The notes below the pieces were generated by a model that saw nothing but the letters and a program-made list of their open reading frames with translations, searched no databases and was not told the origin of the DNA. A DNA stretch of 64,000 nucleotides, from NCBI RefSeq assembly GCF_000499845.2, contig NC_023758.2, positions 28,980,525 to 29,044,524 of the forward strand, read 5' to 3'. Made by a program: the position numbers and the translations under genes. How positions within the stretch are numbered: position 1 is the stretch's first letter; each line of letters begins with the position of its first letter. This document shows, piece by piece, positions 1 to 9,849 of the stretch. The DNA is from Phaseolus vulgaris. Its lineage: Eukaryota > Streptophyta > Magnoliopsida > Fabales > Fabaceae.

Positions 1-3000
1 AGTAGGAGAACCTGATGGCGAAGAAATCATATTAAGATTATTGACAATCAAGTACACCAGAGTAAAAAAAATGGTGTCACGTGCAATTATGTGTAGAATA
101 TAATATTCCCTAATTTTAATTGGGTGGGGTTATTTTTCTTAATTCCTCTCTTAGTATTGTGCACAAATTCATAGCTTAATATCTCCAGATTAGCATTTAT
201 TTAATCTGATTTTCATGGCTATACTTGTTATACCGACTGCTGTATATTTGCCATAAAAATAACATACAATTCAGTTCTCTTAGAAGTGAAAACTTAATTA
301 GATCAGATTTTACTTTCCTGTCACCTATAACAGGAAACTAAGGTGCAGATGAGATAGTAACCACGAGAGTATCCTTCTTATTTATTTCTTTGAAGATAGT
401 TTGAGTGCACAAAAAGTCAGTCATAATGGATTTCAAATTCTCCTTCTTTATCCTGGATAGGAAATTTTACAATTTGCAGGAAATTCAAAACATTGAATTT
501 GAATTGCTTTTATTTCAAATTGTTTCATTTTTCAAATGTTTTTGTTTGCACATTCAAATTTATTAAATTTTATTTTTCTTGTTTGAATAGAGTATTTCAA
601 TTACTACCAAATACAAAAATTATCACCAAATAACACTGGTGACTTCAATCGAAAAACAATCCCTGCATCGACAGAAAATAATCACTATAAACTTCAATTG
701 AAAAAAAAAATAGCTGAAATCCACTAAAAAATAGTCTTACCTACATTGATCTAGGAAACTCTAACAAACATCAACTGAGAAATAGCATTGACCTACATCA
801 GTGGATAAATAATCTCAAGAATATCAACTGGAAAATAACCTCTACTAATGTCAACTAAAAAACCTTGACTTACATCGACCAAAAAATAGTTTGATTACAT
901 ATATAAACCCTAGCTGACACTAGCCAAAAAATAAAATATCCTACTAGTGTTGATTGAGAAAATCCTAATTAACGTTGGTTGAAAAATATTTTTGACCTAG
1001 GTCTTAGTCGAAAAACATCTCTCACTCACATCAACATAAGAACACCATTGATTTGAACAAATAACACTTTTACTAACATCAATTGAGAAATCACACTGGT
1101 CTGTATGACAAAAAATAACCTTGAAAATAACTATAATCAACTTTAACCTAAAATAAACCTGTCAACGATGCGCCAACCTTGGTCGAGCCAAAGAAAGAAT
1201 ACGAAGAAAAGAGACATGATTTCAGAGAAGAAAGAGTATAAAGAATTTCAAATTCTTACTTTTTTTAGGTAGAATTTGAAATACTCTACTTTTAAGTAAT
1301 CAAATTACTCATAAATTCCCAGAATTTCAATTTCTTTAAAAAATTCTTGTACAAACAATATATTTTGTCATAAAACTTTTTAAATTTTCTTTAAAAATGA
1401 ATTACCCTCTAAAAATTATCCATCCAAACACTACTTAACTTCTATTCTTTTGAGCATTGCAATTTGTGACTTAATTCATATATGTTTTGTTGCAATTGTG
1501 AGCTTTCTAGTTTTGAATTTTGTCAAAACTGTTTAGGAAGTTTTATATTTTATCCTTATTATATTTTTATTTTGTATCACAGCTGTATCTTACTATTAAT
1601 ATTAGGATTATGTATTTAGAAACAATCCCACAATCATAGGGATTTGTTTCTCTAGAATTAGTTGTCCATATTTCCTAAAATAACTAGCAAGCTCTCATGT
1701 ATATATAGGTCTAATGACCTCATAATTTAAATAGAAGAAAATATTATTCCTTCTAAACTTGATATGGTATCAGAGCTCCTGATCTTTAGGAGTCTCTGAC
1801 CGTGCCTGAAAACCCTAAGTTGCAGTCGTCATTGCTGCACAACATTGAGCCTTGCTGCAGCCTTCATTGCTGCACAACCTTGGCCTAATCGCAACCTTCA
1901 TTGCTGTGTAGCCTTCACCGCGGCTACTGTTCACCGCGGTTACTGTTCACCACGCACTGTTCATCACGGTTACTGTTCACCGCCGCTACTGTTCATCACT
2001 GTGATGGCTGAGATCACTGAGATCGTGAATCCTATTGGGGACAGATTCCAAACTGCTGGAGAATTGCAGAATGTTCATTCTGCTTATAGATTAAATGGAA
2101 AAAATTATCTCAAATGGTCTCAACTCATTAGAACCATCTTGAAAGGAAAAGGAAAGGTCAGTCACCTGACTGATATGGCCCCTGATGAACAGGATGCCAA
2201 GTTCAAATCATGGGATGAAGAAGACTCCATGATCATGGCATGGCTGTGGAATTCAATGGTCCCAGAAATCAGTGATACCTGCATGTTCCTTAAATCAGCA
2301 AAGGAAATTTGGGAGGCAGTAGAACAAACCTATTCTAAGGCCAAGGATGCTGCTCAAATATATGATGTAAAAGTGAAAACCGTGGCTGCCAAGCAGGGAA
2401 ACAAATCTGTTACAGAATATGCCAATCAACTCAAGTCCCTATGGATGGAATTGGATCACTACCGAGTTATAAAAGCAAAATGTTCAGAAGACTCAGCAAT
2501 CCTTAAGGAGTATATTGAACAAGATAGAGTCTATGATTTCTTGGTAGGCCTGAATCCTGAATATGATCAGGTTCGAATCCAAATCTTGGGAAAAGAGAAA
2601 GTCCCAGGGCTTAATGAAGTGGTAGCCATTATTCGAAGTGAAGAAAGCAGGAGAGGACTGATGTTGGAGACCCCAACTACTGAAAGCTCAGCAATGAAAG
2701 CTGAAGGAGGAACAGCCATGCTAACTAACCAGAAGAAAAGCAGGTTTTCCAATATAGAGAAAAAACAGGAGGAAGTCTGGTGTACCTACTGCAACAAGCC
2801 GCGCCACACAAGGGAAAAGTGCTGGAAATTACATGGAAAACCCCCAAGCAGAGAATGGGGCCAGAAAGGAGGCCCTCCAAAAAGGGAAGGACAAAGACAA
2901 GCACACATTGTTAATGGACAAGGAGAAGAATCTGTCCAGCTGAATCATGAAGAGATAGAAAGGGTAAGGTCCTTCCTTAGTAAATTGGAGAAGCCCTCAG

Positions 3001-6000
3001 GTATGTGCTCCTTAACATATTCTGGTAAGTTTCCATTTTCTTTTGGACTTACTGCTTCAGATACACCCTTTACTCATTTCTGGATACTAGATTCAGGTGC
3101 TACTGACCATATGACCCCTCTACCTAAATACTTCTCCACATATATCCCATGTCCTAGCAACAAGAAAATTTCCACAGCAGATGGAACATGTATAACTGCC
3201 GCAGGTGAAGGAGAAGTCCAAATAAGCCCATCTATAACATTAAAACATGTCCTTCATGTCCCTAAATTGTCCACCAATCTGATTTCTGTACAGAAACTCA
3301 CAAAAGATCTCTCTTGTAACGTTGTTTTTCATAACAACTATTGTGTATTTCAGGACAAAAACTCAGGGAGGACGATTGGACATGCTAGAGAATGGAATGG
3401 CCTATACTACATGGAGGATCCTAATCTTGGTATCAATAGTCACTCTCTCATATCTGAATCCACCATGACCAATAAAGAGAAAGCTCAACTATATCATTGT
3501 CGGCTAGGACACCCTTCATTTCAAGTTGTAAAAGTGCTCTTCCCTTCCTTGTTTCAGAATTTAAATGTGGAGAGTCTCCATTGTGAGGTGTGTGAGCTTG
3601 CGAAACACAAGCGTGTACCTTTTCCCATTAGTAATAAAATGAGTCCTTTCCCTTTTTTTCTTATCCATACTGATGTCTGGGGTCCTGCTAATATTCCTAA
3701 TATCTCAGGTGCTAAGTGGTTTTTAACCTTCATAGATGATTGTACACGGGTGACTTGGGTTTTCCTATTGAAACATAAATCTGAGGTTAGCTCCATTTTT
3801 GTTCAGTTTGTGTCTATGATTAAAAATCAATTTGGAGTTAATATCAAGAGAATTAGGTCTGATAATGCTAAGGACTACTTTAACCTGGTGCTAAACTCTT
3901 TTTGCCAAAAGGAAGGGATAATTCATGAGTCTTCATGTGTTAACACACCCCAACAGAATGGGATTGCAGAAAGAAAAAATGGGCACTTATTAGACCAAAC
4001 TAGAGCTCTACTTTTTCAAAATCATGTCCCTAAGAAATTTTGGGGGGAAGCCCTTCTTACGGCCACCTACCTAATCAATAGGTTACCCTCTAAAATCTTA
4101 GCATCAAAAAGCCCCATGGAAGTCCTATCCTCCTTCTACCCACACCTAAACCCTACAAATAAACTCCAACCTAGAATATTTGGGTGTGTATCCTTTGTGC
4201 ATGTTCATAGTAATGAAAGGGGAAAGTTGGACCCTAGGGCTGTCAAATGTGTATTCTTAGGGTACTCAACCACACAAAAAGGATACAAGTGTTTTCACCC
4301 CCCGTCAAAGAGATTCTTTGTGTCAAGGGATGTCACATTCAACGAACAAGAGAGCTACTTCCAGCCTCATCTTCAAGGGGAGAATGTAAGAGAGGAAGAT
4401 GAGCCTCTCATGCTTCCAAATATGGCATTTGGACCTGAAATTGGGACAAATAGCATTGCTGTCCCTGAAACTGAGACAAGAACAAAACAAGCACCTGAAC
4501 CAGCAGCAAGACCTGAATCAGCTCCTGAACAGGCACCTGAATCAGCAGCTGAATCTGCACCTAATGGTGGTGGGAAATTCGGAAAAAATCTGGTATATTC
4601 AAGAAGAGGAAAGGTCATTCCAGAATCTATCCATGTCCAAGAATCCAACCTACCATCTTTACATGAGGTAACAGTTTCTAATCCTAGAAATTCCAATAAT
4701 TCTAATGAGTTTATTTTGGAAAATTCAGAAGCACAGGAGGATCAAAACCTGGATCTTCCTATTGCCCTTAGAAAGGGAACCAGAACCTGCACCCAACAGC
4801 CACTTTACCCTCTATCAAATTTCCTATCCTTTGAAAAATTCTCTCCTACCCATAAAACCTTTCTCACAAACTTAAACTCTACACCCACACCTTCCTCTGT
4901 ATCTGAAGCATTATCTGACAGGAAATGGAAACAAGCCATGGATGTGGAAATGGAGGCACTAAACAAGAACAGGACCTGGGAGCTTGTCACCTTACCAACT
5001 GGAAAAAAACCAGTAGGGTGTAAGTGGGTATACGCTGTAAAGTATCGGGCTGATGGGACTATTGAGCGTTACAAGGCAAGGTTAGTAGCCAAAGGATTCA
5101 CTCAAACCTATGGAGTGGATTACTTGGAGACATTTGCTCCGGTTGCTAAGATGAACACGGTCAGAGTAATATTGTCATTAGCAGCAAATCATGATTGGGA
5201 TATGCAGCAGTTCGATGTGAAGAATGCATTCCTACATGGAGACCTTAAAGAAGAAATATACATGGAGTTGCCCCCTGGCTATGATGGACAGGTTGCTGCT
5301 GGAACCGTTTGTAAGCTAAAAAAGGCTCTATATGGGCTGAAACAATCCCCAAGAGCATGGTTTGGAAGATTCACCAAAGTTTTGACAAGTTTGGGCTACA
5401 AACAGAGCCAAGGAGATCACACTTTATTTATTAAACATTCAGTTTCAGGAGGAGTAACAATATTATTGGTGTATGTAGATGATATTATAATAACTGGAGA
5501 TGACAAAGAGGAGCAGCAAACGTTAAGTCAATGTCTTGCCACGGAATTTGAAATTAAGACATTAGGGAGACTTAAATATTTTTTGGGAATTGAAGTGGCC
5601 CATTCCAAGAAAGGAATCTTCATATCTCAACAAAAATATATTACTGACTTGCTTAGAGAAACAGGAAAGACAGCCTGCAAACCAGCAAGTACTCCAGTTG
5701 ATCCAAATATAAAGTTGGGAAGTGCGGAGGAGGATAATGCCGTGGACAAGGAAATGTACCAAAGACTCGTGGGCAGGCTTATTTACTTATCTCACACTAG
5801 GCCAGACATTGCTTTTGCTGTGAGTCTAGTCAGTCAATTTATGCACCAACCAAAGGAGGCACATTTGCAAGCTGCCCTTAGAATTGTGCAGTATTTAAAA
5901 GGGACTCTAGGAAGAGGGATTTTGTTCAAACGAAACAAAAGTGTTCGTCTTGAAGCATACACGGATGCAGATTATGCAGAGTCAGTTGTGGATAGGAGAT

Positions 6001-9000
6001 CAACTACTGGATACTGCACCTTCCTTGGTGGAAATCTAGTGACTTGGAAGAGTAAAAAACAAAGTGTAGTAGCTAGATCAAGTGCTGAAGCAGAATTTCG
6101 AGCAATGGCCCAAGGAATATGTGAACTTCTATGGCTGAAGATTATATTGGAAGACTTGAAGATAAGATGGGATGAACCTATGAGGTTATATTGTGACAAT
6201 AAATCTGCAATTAGCATAGCCCACAACCCAGTACAACATGATAGAACTAAACATATCGAGGTGGACAGACATTTTATCAAGGAAAAGTTAGACAGTGGCT
6301 TGATTTGCACCCCATATGTGTCCACTCAGAGTCAACTTGCAGACATACTCACCAAAGGACTGAACTACAGTAACTTTGAAAGAATTATATCCAAGCTGGG
6401 AATGGAGAACATCTATTCACCAGCTTGAGGGGGAGTGTCAAAACTGTTTAGGAAGTTTTATATTTTATCCTTATTATATTTTTATTTTGTATCACAGCTG
6501 TATCTTACTATTAATATTAGGATTATGTATTTAGAAACAATCCCACAATCATAGGGATTTGTTTCTCTAGAATTAGTTGTCCATATTTCCTAAAATAACT
6601 AGCAAGCTCTCATGTATATATAGGTCTAATGACCTCATAATTTAAATAGAAGAAAATATTATTCCTTCTAAACTTGATAAATTTTCATTCTCAATTTATC
6701 AATTTCCCCATTAAACAAAAGCATTTCAAAATTATATGATTAGCTTCTTATATGAACTTCGAAGTGCAAGTTTTTTTATAGCTTTTAAACAATAACAAAT
6801 GAAAACTAGATAAATCAATCATAACAAATATCATTTCACTCACCTTTCAAAATCATCTGGATAGCCATATATCATCTCACGGTTAAAAAATGATGAGAAG
6901 TACTTTGGCTCAATCAAAGTGACTCCAATGCCATAAACAACACTGTCACACACTAAGAGTAAGTATAGAATACATGAAAATCAGTAGCTTTTAAACAAGG
7001 AAAAAGATGTGAAATAGTATTTCGAATATACTTCATTAGAACCAGTAAAATTACTTGACATTCATTTTATATGGAGACTTGCAGTAAATAAATAGACAAA
7101 GAAGCCAAACTAACCCAGTCCAAATTCTATTTCCATGCAACTGACCATTAAAATATGAGTAAGCCTCTATATTAACTTCACGCAACCCTTGCACTTCATC
7201 TAGGTTTAAACTTGCATACCTACATGAAATTAGATACATCCAAATTAAGGAATTATAAACATCTAATTAGACTAATTTACCCATATAAAATAGACACCAA
7301 ATGCTTACAGAGCACAAAATAGACTAAGAAGTTTCATGCTCATATTGATTGACAATTAATTGAAAGAATGACACAAATGACAAACAAATAAAGGAACATA
7401 AATATCTTACTTTGGCAATATAACCTCTACCAAATGACCCTTTCTTTGAAGTGCACGAGATATGCCGGTCACATATGAAGCTACCGATCCTCTAGGGACC
7501 ATTGGTGTCATTTCTGTGCAAATGTGAACAATATGAAAACCACTCCTGAATGAAGTTGGTAGAATAAAAGACAATCAGATTTCAAAAAACTACATCTGAG
7601 ACAGGAAAAGTGAAAAAAGAAAATAGTAACTAATTCTACTAGTCATTAGCCAAAAAAATAACTAACATGATAAAGATCCAGAACTATAGCATATAATTTC
7701 AGCAAAAACCTAGGCTGACTCGGTATCGTATTAATCATTACATGTTTTAGTGCTTATGCATTTACTAATTTTAAACACTCAGATATTTATGTCTCTCTAC
7801 ATGGTTAGTTACTTCTTTCAGTAAATTGAGTATGCTACAAGCTGTTTGCCACTACCACAGTAAAATAAAATTGCTGAGAATTTGAAATGTTTCCAGAAGT
7901 TTCGGTTGACACATAACGCAACAAAAATAGGATTACCCATTGACTGCTGTAAGTATGAAGGAGGAAATAATCAAAGGCAGGCAGGATTTACTTTTTGTGT
8001 CCATGCGAAAAGTGACGAAGTTCTCCTAGAAGTTCAGGATCTTTTTTGCGTGAGATGATATTAAAAACATCCGCCAGACTCACTTTGTGGTTAATCACCG
8101 AACTTCTTAATTCAGATGCTTCTCCAGGGCTAATCATGCTGCTAAGGACCATGGCATCTATCCGAAGCAGCAACTCTGAACAAGTTGATAGATTATCTGG
8201 GTTACAAAAATACAAACAGAAACATACAGTTCAATGAATTGTCGATAAATTGTATAAATAATAGATTTTTTATCATAGATTTGAAAAACAGTACTCAATT
8301 CAACAATGTTAACACAAATATCTGCAAGCCATTATGTTTAGTATTCAACTCCAAGCTGAGGACTTGAGTCTTATAATTAAGGGATTCTAGTGTGGGTTTA
8401 CAAGGCCTTGGGCTCTCCAACTATGATGACTAGATTTTGGGGTGTGGTTCTCAAAAGGCTCTTACCATTTGGTATCATAGCCTCCCATTGCATCCCTTAG
8501 CTGCAAAGGAGCGGCACAGGTGGTCATTGGCATTGCACTAGAACTAATCAAAGGGAACTGGAATTTTGCCTGGACACCAGGACTGCAGAGCATGGTACGA
8601 TGTAAGGAATCAATTGCTAGGTATGGGACTAGAGTCACACACTGAAAAAAATGGGAATTTCGAATGGGTTTATAAGATCTTGATTTTCCAACTACATTTA
8701 ACTAAATTAGCCTACAGGATAGGAGGCAAAAACTAGTCCTTTAAGCAAAGGGAAGAAACCAAATGCAATCGAACATGTGTGTATGTGGAATCATGTTTCA
8801 GTAGTACGACAGAAGATAACCTAGAGGCTGCTAACAACAAATGACATTGCATTTATTTGACCAAAAATATGAATTATGAGGTATAAAAGCACGTGCTATA
8901 TTTAAACCATCACCTTTTACCTTTACCAGCACCAGCCTGCTTTTCTGCTTCCAGTTTCTTAATCTTTTGTAGTAGCGAGTGCTTTTCTCTGCTTGTTTTC

Positions 9001-9788
9001 TCAAGTTCCTCAATGGCCCCAAGGCGTTGTTTATTCAAGAACAGTATGTCTACATAACGAAAAAATAAACCAGAAGTTATTTAACTCTCTTGTACAAAGC
9101 ACAAGTATGAATAAGGTGAAAGAACTAACTCTGTTGAGCTTCTTTGAACGATTGCCAAATATTATCTTGTTTCACATTCTGGCCATCATTGGATATTGTC
9201 TAACATACAAAGGGGGGGAAAACATTAAGAACTAAGAAGGCAGTGAAACCCATGCGAAAAACAGAGAACGAAGAGTAAAAGGACATGTGAAAAACTCAAC
9301 AATTTTGAAACAAAAGCAACATACCTGGGATATGTCCACATTTTTATTACCCTCTGACCTAAGATACAAATTCCTAAGTTAGTTTCCGACTAAACTCGTA
9401 TATGAATCGGCTAACTCACAGGGGAAATATTTAAATTTAAATAAAAAAGAACTTTAAAGAATAAAAAATGTTACTTATATTCATGTAAGCCACTGACATA
9501 TAAGTCATGCAAAGAGGTTAAGCAAGAATAATCCCTGAGATTAATTATATAAAATCATGAACTATCAGAGCAAAAGGGACAACTTTTTGGTCTCTGAGGC
9601 ATCAAAGTTGGATTTTGAGGACACCCCACTAAGAATATAAATAGTAAAACATAAAAAATTGTGAAGACAGAGAGAGTGGAGTAAAAGTCTGACCTCAGAC
9701 AAGAAGGAGGAGGAAATGCAATGGGTTTTGGCACGGAGGAGAGTGGAAGACGAGGAATCGCTGGATGGAAGAAAAACAATGTCCCCAT
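1..9788 (-). CDS. SS5: Starch synthase 5-like protein, 5' part of gene (runs off left edge)
   Basis: Coding exons in transcript order: 9694-9788, 9325-9358, 9130-9199, 8921-9049, 7992-8196, 7411-7545, 7115-7219, 6844-6942, then the start of a ninth at 11-1 (acceptor ATCAG, reading R-F-S-Y). All junctions keep phase, giving about 290 residues. The start ATG at 9788 has an in-frame stop upstream; the first ~31 residues are hydrophobic and proline/serine-rich with no acidic residues, fitting a plastid transit peptide. Residues ~70-110 form a coiled coil (LFLNKQRLGAIEELEK). The GT5 N-terminal domain follows: VHICTEM, SYVTGISRALQRKGHLVEV, then SYFNGQLHGNRIW and YGYPDDFER. The ADP-glucose-binding K-x-G-G-L motif of true starch synthases is replaced by PRGSV. 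Known for the family: SS5 is a noncanonical plastid starch synthase-like protein promoting granule initiation. SS4 is the alternative; the missing motif favours SS5. A 4.9-kb copia element lies in the last visible intron. Confidence 0.85.
12..1515. other. Distal part of the large SS5 intron
   Basis: Noncoding, AT-rich intron sequence between the ninth SS5 exon (ends at 11) and the copia target site. It contains the degenerate minisatellite described separately. A 33-codon open stretch on the plus strand at 2-103 is not a gene: it overlaps the SS5 splice acceptor. Confidence 0.7.
630..1140. repeat. Degenerate minisatellite in SS5 intron
   Basis: A motif like CATCAACTGAAAAATA recurs about every 30-60 bp with many substitutions (ACATCAACTGAGAAATAGC, ATATCAACTGGAAAATAACC, ATGTCAACTAAAAAACC, ACATCGACCAAAAAATAG). 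It behaves as a diverged tandem array. No coding frame runs through it. Confidence 0.55.
1521..1764 (+). repeat. 5' LTR of copia element
   Basis: 244 bp, starts TGTCA and ends TGATA, so the terminal dinucleotides are TG...TA instead of the usual TG...CA. It reads identical to the 3' LTR at 6436-6679. A TATATATAG stretch near 1698 is a candidate promoter element. Confidence 0.93.
1765..1777 (+). promoter_or_regulatory. Primer-binding site (initiator Met-tRNA)
   Basis: TGGTATCAGAGCT directly abuts the 5' LTR. It matches the usual plant copia site complementary to the 3' end of initiator Met-tRNA, where minus-strand cDNA synthesis is primed. Confidence 0.9.
2004..6428 (+). CDS. Copia gag-pol polyprotein, full length
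   Basis: One uninterrupted 1474-codon frame from the ATG at 2004 (MAEITEIV). The frame is open further upstream to 1845, but those 53 residues are a low-complexity translation of leader repeats and are unlikely to be used. Domains in order: gag N-terminal domain (residues ~20-200), CCHC zinc knuckle near 259 (CTYC...H...C), aspartic protease near 363 (LDSGATDHM), integrase zinc domain near 497-535, integrase core with D near 556 (HTDVWG), D near 619 (RSDN) and E near 654 (QQNGIAERKN), reverse transcriptase from ~1005 with YVDD near 1157, and RNase H from ~1318 (TDADYA, SSAEAEF, YCDNKS). The protease-integrase-RT order marks Ty1/copia. No frameshift or stop is seen, so the product should be functional if expressed. 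I did not assign a copia lineage. Confidence 0.95.
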   Translation: MAEITEIVNPIGDRFQTAGELQNVHSAYRLNGKNYLKWSQLIRTILKGKGKVSHLTDMAPDEQDAKFKSWDEEDSMIMAWLWNSMVPEISDTCMFLKSAKEIWEAVEQTYSKAKDAAQIYDVKVKTVAAKQGNKSVTEYANQLKSLWMELDHYRVIKAKCSEDSAILKEYIEQDRVYDFLVGLNPEYDQVRIQILGKEKVPGLNEVVAIIRSEESRRGLMLETPTTESSAMKAEGGTAMLTNQKKSRFSNIEKKQEEVWCTYCNKPRHTREKCWKLHGKPPSREWGQKGGPPKREGQRQAHIVNGQGEESVQLNHEEIERVRSFLSKLEKPSGMCSLTYSGKFPFSFGLTASDTPFTHFWILDSGATDHMTPLPKYFSTYIPCPSNKKISTADGTCITAAGEGEVQISPSITLKHVLHVPKLSTNLISVQKLTKDLSCNVVFHNNYCVFQDKNSGRTIGHAREWNGLYYMEDPNLGINSHSLISESTMTNKEKAQLYHCRLGHPSFQVVKVLFPSLFQNLNVESLHCEVCELAKHKRVPFPISNKMSPFPFFLIHTDVWGPANIPNISGAKWFLTFIDDCTRVTWVFLLKHKSEVSSIFVQFVSMIKNQFGVNIKRIRSDNAKDYFNLVLNSFCQKEGIIHESSCVNTPQQNGIAERKNGHLLDQTRALLFQNHVPKKFWGEALLTATYLINRLPSKILASKSPMEVLSSFYPHLNPTNKLQPRIFGCVSFVHVHSNERGKLDPRAVKCVFLGYSTTQKGYKCFHPPSKRFFVSRDVTFNEQESYFQPHLQGENVREEDEPLMLPNMAFGPEIGTNSIAVPETETRTKQAPEPAARPESAPEQAPESAAESAPNGGGKFGKNLVYSRRGKVIPESIHVQESNLPSLHEVTVSNPRNSNNSNEFILENSEAQEDQNLDLPIALRKGTRTCTQQPLYPLSNFLSFEKFSPTHKTFLTNLNSTPTPSSVSEALSDRKWKQAMDVEMEALNKNRTWELVTLPTGKKPVGCKWVYAVKYRADGTIERYKARLVAKGFTQTYGVDYLETFAPVAKMNTVRVILSLAANHDWDMQQFDVKNAFLHGDLKEEIYMELPPGYDGQVAAGTVCKLKKALYGLKQSPRAWFGRFTKVLTSLGYKQSQGDHTLFIKHSVSGGVTILLVYVDDIIITGDDKEEQQTLSQCLATEFEIKTLGRLKYFLGIEVAHSKKGIFISQQKYITDLLRETGKTACKPASTPVDPNIKLGSAEEDNAVDKEMYQRLVGRLIYLSHTRPDIAFAVSLVSQFMHQPKEAHLQAALRIVQYLKGTLGRGILFKRNKSVRLEAYTDADYAESVVDRRSTTGYCTFLGGNLVTWKSKKQSVVARSSAEAEFRAMAQGICELLWLKIILEDLKIRWDEPMRLYCDNKSAISIAHNPVQHDRTKHIEVDRHFIKEKLDSGLICTPYVSTQSQLADILTKGLNYSNFERIISKLGMENIYSPA
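6427..6435 (+). promoter_or_regulatory. Polypurine tract
   Basis: GAGGGGGAG lies immediately before the 3' LTR and overlaps the gag-pol stop codon. This is the expected plus-strand primer position. Confidence 0.85.
6436..6679 (+). repeat. 3' LTR of copia element
   Basis: 244 bp, no difference from the 5' LTR found by direct reading, with the same TGTCA/TGATA ends. It is followed by the second AATTT copy. Confidence 0.93.
8365..8720 (+). mobile_element. Possible TRIM retrotransposon relic in SS5 intron
   Basis: Two ~90-bp segments (8367-8445 and 8628-8705) resemble each other: GAGTC..., GGGTTTA(C/T)AAG, then a T-rich TCCAACTA motif. Just after the first is TTGGTATCATAGCC (near 8470), close to the Met-tRNA primer site. 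That is the layout of a terminal-repeat retrotransposon in miniature. The ends are not sharp and I found no target duplication. Confidence 0.35.
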
Positions 9789-9849
9789 ATTCTGATGCGA
9801 GTTTGAGGATCAGAGATGGAGGCAATGAGTGATATTGCGAACCCACCCG

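Larger units (their letters stand above)
1516..6684 (+). mobile_element. Intact Ty1/copia LTR retrotransposon with TSD
   Basis: Complete element of 5159 bp (1521-6679) flanked by the 5-bp target duplication AATTT (1516-1520 and 6680-6684). It has two 244-bp LTRs, a primer-binding site, one long gag-pol frame and a polypurine tract. The LTRs read identical by eye, so the insertion is recent. It lies in an SS5 intron in antisense orientation to that gene. This is a plant genomic retrotransposon without an envelope gene. Confidence 0.95.

Noticed and set aside
2..103. 33-codon plus-strand open stretch ending a possible gene from the left
   Set aside because: The minus strand here gives a proper splice acceptor and the expected next SS5 residues (R-F-S-Y), so the plus-strand frame is a shadow.
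4373..4696. Minus-strand frame with Ala/Asp/Ser repeats inside copia pol
   Set aside because: Shadow of the Pro/Glu/Ala-rich linker of the real plus-strand polyprotein.
9565..9846. Longer minus-strand frame over SS5 exon 1 beginning MGSQYHS
   Set aside because: Its first codon is GTG with no upstream ATG. The ATG at 9788 in another frame gives a transit-like peptide and the right splice phase.
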